Below, piece by piece: positions 13,068-15,429 of a DNA stretch of 15,429 nucleotides. The notes under the pieces were generated by a model, which worked only from the letters and a program-made list of their open reading frames with translations, had not been told where the DNA came from and searched no databases. The stretch's first letter is position 1, and each line of letters begins with the position of its first letter. The DNA lies in the NCBI GenBank assembly GCA_001304035.1, contig LJUD01000036.1:1-15429 (forward strand). Reading direction: 5' to 3'. A program made the position numbers and the translations under genes. This DNA is from a bacterium SM23_31. GTDB lineage: Bacteria; SM23-31.

Positions 13068-13089
13068 ATCCCCCGAGTACTCGGGGGAT
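13068..13089. repeat. Perfect 22-nt palindrome, core CCCCCGAGTACTCGGGGG
   Basis: 11-bp arms without a loop, 84 nt beyond the stop of the SucD-like C-terminal frame. It matches the palindrome at 7150-7173 apart from the outer bases. It might hinder transcription read-through, but no U-tract follows on either strand. Confidence 0.9.
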
Positions 13090-13172
13090 CGCCGAGCAAC
13101 TATGGACGGTTATATAATAAAATGCAAACTATTTAATGCTCTCTGTAATAATAAAGACTACCAAGGTAAAAC

Positions 13173-13445
13173 TTATAGCCCGGAAACAATTTTTCGTGTT
13201 GTTTTCCACAAGTCATCGAAAGAATCCACGACCGTTGCGCCGACTTCACGCAAGCGTTTTACTTTCCCTTCGTGCGTGCCCCTGTTTCCTTCAATAATAG
13301 CGCCTGCATGAGAAAAGCGAGTCCCTTCTTTTGCCGCTTTCCCGCCGATAAATGCTATCAGCGGTTTTGTGAATTTCCCCTGTTCAATCAAGTCCGCCAC
13401 TTGCTCTTCTTGTGAAGAGCCAATCTCGCCGAACATTACTACCAC
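13173..13445 (-). CDS. SucD-like CoA ligase alpha subunit, C-terminal fragment
   Basis: 90 residues corresponding to the last third of a succinyl-CoA synthetase alpha subunit. It starts MVVMFGEIGSSQEE, the strand and loop found in SucD as IVMIGEIGG, and contains the phosphorylated histidine motif FSHAGAI (H46), then EGNRGTHEGKV at 52-62 and ATVVDSFDDLW at 70-80. The N-terminal two thirds are in another frame just upstream, with a 7-nt overlap. If translated separately it would begin at GTG (13445) with AAGG 10 nt before it, so reinitiation is possible. Otherwise the pair is one gene broken by a frameshift. The catalytic histidine lies on this piece, so ligase activity needs both pieces. No function is likely for it alone. 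Confidence 0.8.
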   Translation of the reverse strand: MVVMFGEIGSSQEEQVADLIEQGKFTKPLIAFIGGKAAKEGTRFSHAGAIIEGNRGTHEGKVKRLREVGATVVDSFDDLWKTTRKIVSGL

Positions 13446-13453
13446 ATAACAAC
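13432..13453 (-). repeat. 11-bp imperfect tandem duplication at the SucD break
   Basis: On the minus strand GTTGTTATGTG is followed at once by GTAGTAATGTT. Removing either unit joins the frames and gives AVVMFGEIG, the expected family sequence. Both units encode Val-Val-Met in their own frame with different third codon bases. Confidence 0.8.
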
Positions 13454-14083
13454 CGCCTTCGTTTCTTCGTCGTGCTCAAAAAGCTTTATAACCTCCGGAT
13501 GCGGCAGACCCACCAGGGCATCTCCACCTACGTGAATGAGTGTCGTAACTCCCACACCTGCTTTTCCAAGATAATAACCGATTGACGAGGTAATTCCCCC
13601 GCTTCTTGACGTAACGCCTACATTACCCTTCTTAAACCATGTTTTGGCTGTAGCTGCTCTTCCGCCGATCATCCCGAGCACTCCTTTGTCGACGCTGAGC
13701 AAACCCAATGTATTAGGACCAACAAATCTTGCGCCTGTTTCCTTTGCTGTTTGTTCAATTGTCAGAACGTCATAAATCGGAACCCTGTCGGGGATAATCA
13801 CCACAAGTTTCACACCGGCGTACATTGCTTCAAGCGCTGCATTTTTTACAAGCGGTGCCGGAACAAAAATCACGCTTATGTCGATTTCACCGACATTTTC
13901 CCGGGCCTCTTCAACAGTATTAAAAACAGGTATACCGTGAACTTCAGCGCCTCCTTTTCCCGGAGTACAGCCTGCAACAACCTTCGTACCGTATTCGACC
14001 ATCAACTTTGTCCGCGCCATGCCTTCACGCCCCGTTATCCCCTGTATCACCACCCGTTTATGTTCGTCAACAAGAATAGACAT
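13439..14083 (-). CDS. SucD-like CoA ligase alpha subunit, N-terminal part (split gene)
   Basis: 214 residues matching the CoA-binding domain and the first half of the ligase domain of succinyl-CoA synthetase alpha. It has VVIQGITGREG at 11-21 (Rossmann-type CoA loop), GCTPGKGG at 38-45, FVPAPLVKNA at 73-82, VGPNTLG at 121-127, SRSGGITSS at 159-167 and VGGDALVG at 185-192. GPNTLG replaces the usual GPNCPG, so the substrate may not be succinate. The frame stops after ETKAVVMW, in mid-domain, and continues in another frame as MVVMFGEIG. ATG at 14083 is chosen because GAGGA sits 6-7 nt upstream and the start MSILVDEHKRVV mirrors E. coli SucD; the upstream TTG is unlikely. It begins 36 nt after the SucC-like stop, so the genes form an operon. 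Confidence 0.85.
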   Translation of the reverse strand: MSILVDEHKRVVIQGITGREGMARTKLMVEYGTKVVAGCTPGKGGAEVHGIPVFNTVEEARENVGEIDISVIFVPAPLVKNAALEAMYAGVKLVVIIPDRVPIYDVLTIEQTAKETGARFVGPNTLGLLSVDKGVLGMIGGRAATAKTWFKKGNVGVTSRSGGITSSIGYYLGKAGVGVTTLIHVGGDALVGLPHPEVIKLFEHDEETKAVVMW

Positions 14084-14102
14084 ACCATTCCTCAATTTTA
14101 TA

Positions 14103-14123
14103 CTTCTGCGATTCTGCGGTTAA
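14103..14123 (-). repeat. TTAACCGCAGA-type repeat overlapping a stop codon
   Basis: On the minus strand TTAACCGCAGAATCGCAGAAG contains the TAA stop of the SucC-like gene (14122-14120) and fills half of the 36-nt gap before the SucD-like start. Related units are at 952-972 and 6882-6901. Confidence 0.6.
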
Positions 14124-15429
14124 GAAATTGTATCAAGGTTCTCAATAGGAAGTGAAACGTAACACCCTTTACTCCCGTGCATCCGGCACTCTAATTCACA
14201 GGCAAGACACTCTGTGCATTTGCCTTTTTTAGCTTCTTCTTCGGTAACTGCAAGAACAGGCTTCTCATTTTCAAGCTTCAATATCCCGGCTGGGCATGCT
14301 TCGATACATATTTTCGATGAGCACTGTGCGCACAAATCGTATTGAAACTGCACTTTTCCTGTCATACTCTCGAATTCGTAATCTACTTTTTTTAGCCCCA
14401 CCTGCGGTTTTTCAGTTTTAGCTGTCGGTTTATATTCCTTTAATAATTTGTCCATCCTTTCGGCACAGAAATCCGCCGAATCGTCCTTTGTATACCCCTC
14501 GACAGGCGCAGGAACACCTTTTGTGTATGTTTGCAGAATTTCGACCGCCTTCTCTTCCATATTCCCGCCAAGGCGGACGACCGCGGGGATTGAAAGGTGT
14601 TCTTCGATAAACGCTTTAGCAAGTCCCCGTCCGGAGTGAATCTGTTCCTGACTGGCGACACCCGAACCGGAACCGAAATATCCGTCGATGTTTTTCTGGG
14701 ACAGAATTATTCTTGTAGCACGGTAGACTTTTGAAGCGGGGGGGTTTCCGCTTGTATCGCAAAAATTCGCCAGCTTGTATCCCCTGCGCTGTATTGCATC
14801 CATCGACATCATCGAGCCGCCGCCCCCGGCGCCGTGAAATCCCAGATATCCTTTGTTTTTTTCAAATCCACGCTCCAGTTGAATAAAGTAAAAGGTGCCG
14901 CGGTAGTCGTTTTTTTCGATAGAGTAGGCAAGCAGATCAAGCGGAGTCGGCGGGCTGTCGAGTTCGCGCGCATAGGTTATGCCGAGTTCCGGATGCCTGA
15001 AAACGGCGTAATCATCGATCGTTATACGGCAGTCGGCAGCTACAATAGAATCGTCTTCGGTAATCACTACCGGATTGATTTCTACCGAACGCGCCTCATA
15101 TTTCAGGGCGACATTTACAACATTGACCAGAACACGGCTCAGGCGAAGCATGGTTTTACCGTTTAATGGAAATCTGCGTAGAAGATTGAGCGCCTCGTAA
15201 TCCCGTAGACCTGTCGAGATGTTTACCGGAAATTTAACTACCGCTTCGGGATGCTGGCGGGCAATCTCTTCTATTCCCGAACCGCCCTTCATACTGAAAA
15301 TCAATACCGGCGCCCGCTCCATATCGTCGACGATCAAACTGGTAAACATCTCATCCTTGATTGCAAGTTTCTCTTCGACCAGCACCTGGGTCACTTTGAA
15401 ATTTCGGATCGATTTACCTAAGATGCCGC
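14120..15429 (-). CDS. SucC-like acyl-CoA synthetase beta subunit fused to a two-cluster ferredoxin domain (5' end missing)
   Basis: The frame is open to the right edge; a GTG at 15394 lies mid-gene because VLVEE there corresponds to about residue 100 of SucC. Counting from that GTG, ATP-grasp features are EINPVVI at 106-112 and RITIDDYAVFRHPELG at 123-138. The CoA-ligase half follows: GYLGFHGAGGGGSMMSMDA at 182-200, ANFCDTSGNPPASK at 209-222, GSGSGVASQEQ at 241-251 and PAVVRLGGN at 270-278. These replace the usual SucC strips (GCMVNGAGLAMA, LDVGGGA, NIFGGI), so the enzyme is a divergent relative with unknown acyl substrate. Residues 337-424 form a bacterial ferredoxin domain: C355, C358, C363, C367 and C393, C396, C399, C403, enough for two [4Fe-4S] clusters, with an extra C411. 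The partner SucD-like subunit follows. Cytoplasmic; succinyl-CoA, citryl-CoA or another CoA ligase are all possible. Confidence 0.88.
   Translation of the reverse strand, partial: GILGKSIRNFKVTQVLVEEKLAIKDEMFTSLIVDDMERAPVLIFSMKGGSGIEEIARQHPEAVVKFPVNISTGLRDYEALNLLRRFPLNGKTMLRLSRVLVNVVNVALKYEARSVEINPVVITEDDSIVAADCRITIDDYAVFRHPELGITYARELDSPPTPLDLLAYSIEKNDYRGTFYFIQLERGFEKNKGYLGFHGAGGGGSMMSMDAIQRRGYKLANFCDTSGNPPASKVYRATRIILSQKNIDGYFGSGSGVASQEQIHSGRGLAKAFIEEHLSIPAVVRLGGNMEEKAVEILQTYTKGVPAPVEGYTKDDSADFCAERMDKLLKEYKPTAKTEKPQVGLKKVDYEFESMTGKVQFQYDLCAQCSSKICIEACPAGILKLENEKPVLAVTEEEAKKGKCTECLACELECRMHGSKGCYVSLPIENLDTIS

Larger units (their letters stand above)
12371..13172. other. Repeat-dense gap between SucD-like genes and M28 peptidase
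   Basis: No gene is supported over 0.8 kb; a 69-codon plus-strand frame at 13102 is mostly the antisense of the SucD-like gene. From left to right there are a dyad upstream of the peptidase, the composite repeat copy B (12547-12744), GCCCCGAGTACTCGGTGC (12764-12781), TCCCGCTTAGCAGGA (12801-12815), a perfect hairpin (12837-12858), ATCCCGCTAAACGGGAT (about 12932-12948) and a perfect 22-nt palindrome (13068-13089). Several are joined by the words GGTAGAACA and TCTGTTC. Confidence 0.65.

Noticed and set aside
13068..13089. Rho-independent terminator after the SucD-like gene
   Set aside because: The palindrome is strong, but neither strand has a following T-run, and the same palindrome occurs in unrelated gaps.
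13102..13311. Plus-strand frame of 69 codons
   Set aside because: Most of it is antisense to the SucD-like C-terminal fragment, which has clear homology; no ribosome site.
13432..13460. Programmed -1 frameshift joining the SucD-like halves
   Set aside because: No slippery heptamer (X XXY YYZ) and no evident downstream stem are seen; the duplicated 11-bp units explain the break better.

Overview
The window looks like a chromosome segment of a free-living, Gram-negative, probably anaerobic bacterium of moderate GC content. Four of its gene products are enzymes of, or close to, citrate and tricarboxylic-acid metabolism, and a fifth is a divergent relative of succinyl-CoA synthetase carrying a ferredoxin domain. 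Exported proteins with signal peptides, tRNAs without an encoded CCA and dense intergenic palindromes fit a lineage near the FCB group (Ignavibacteria, Calditrichota, Marinimicrobia and similar). Most genes have good Shine-Dalgarno sequences (GAGG or AAGGAGG), which argues against Bacteroidota proper. The taxonomy is inference. Every recognised gene is on the minus strand, so transcription runs from right to left.

From right to left: an acyl-CoA synthetase beta subunit (SucC family, cut by the window edge) ends in a two-cluster [4Fe-4S] ferredoxin domain. It is followed by a SucD-family alpha subunit split into two overlapping frames at an 11-bp imperfect duplication. After about 0.7 kb of repeats come an exported M28 peptidase and a short citrate-synthase-family protein of the citryl-CoA lyase type. 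After a further 0.57 kb spacer comes a tight cluster: an HD-domain hydrolase, a 52-residue membrane protein, and a monomeric aconitase that resembles fungal homoaconitase. Next are an isocitrate/isopropylmalate-type dehydrogenase, an AT-rich island, an MmgE/PrpD protein, the tRNA adenosine deaminase TadA, two tandem tRNA-Ser genes (CGA, GGA) and the start of an exported penicillin-acylase-family hydrolase.

The metabolic genes could work together: a CoA ligase plus citryl-CoA lyase would cleave or make citrate in two steps, aconitase and the dehydrogenase would carry carbon between citrate and 2-oxoglutarate, and the fused ferredoxin could link the ligase to ferredoxin-dependent 2-oxoacid chemistry. 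This is a hypothesis from gene content.

The island at about 3593-5696 carries a REP-associated tyrosine transposase flanked by inverted REP palindromes, an orphan PD-(D/E)XK nuclease of the DpnII/MboI-like type and a small membrane protein, each bracketed by REP sequences. The non-coding parts are full of palindromes built on CCCGCTTAGCGGG, CCCGAGTACTCGGG and CCCGCATACTGCGGG. One composite ~200-bp repeat is present twice, 11 kb apart, and one palindrome lies in frame inside the HD gene.
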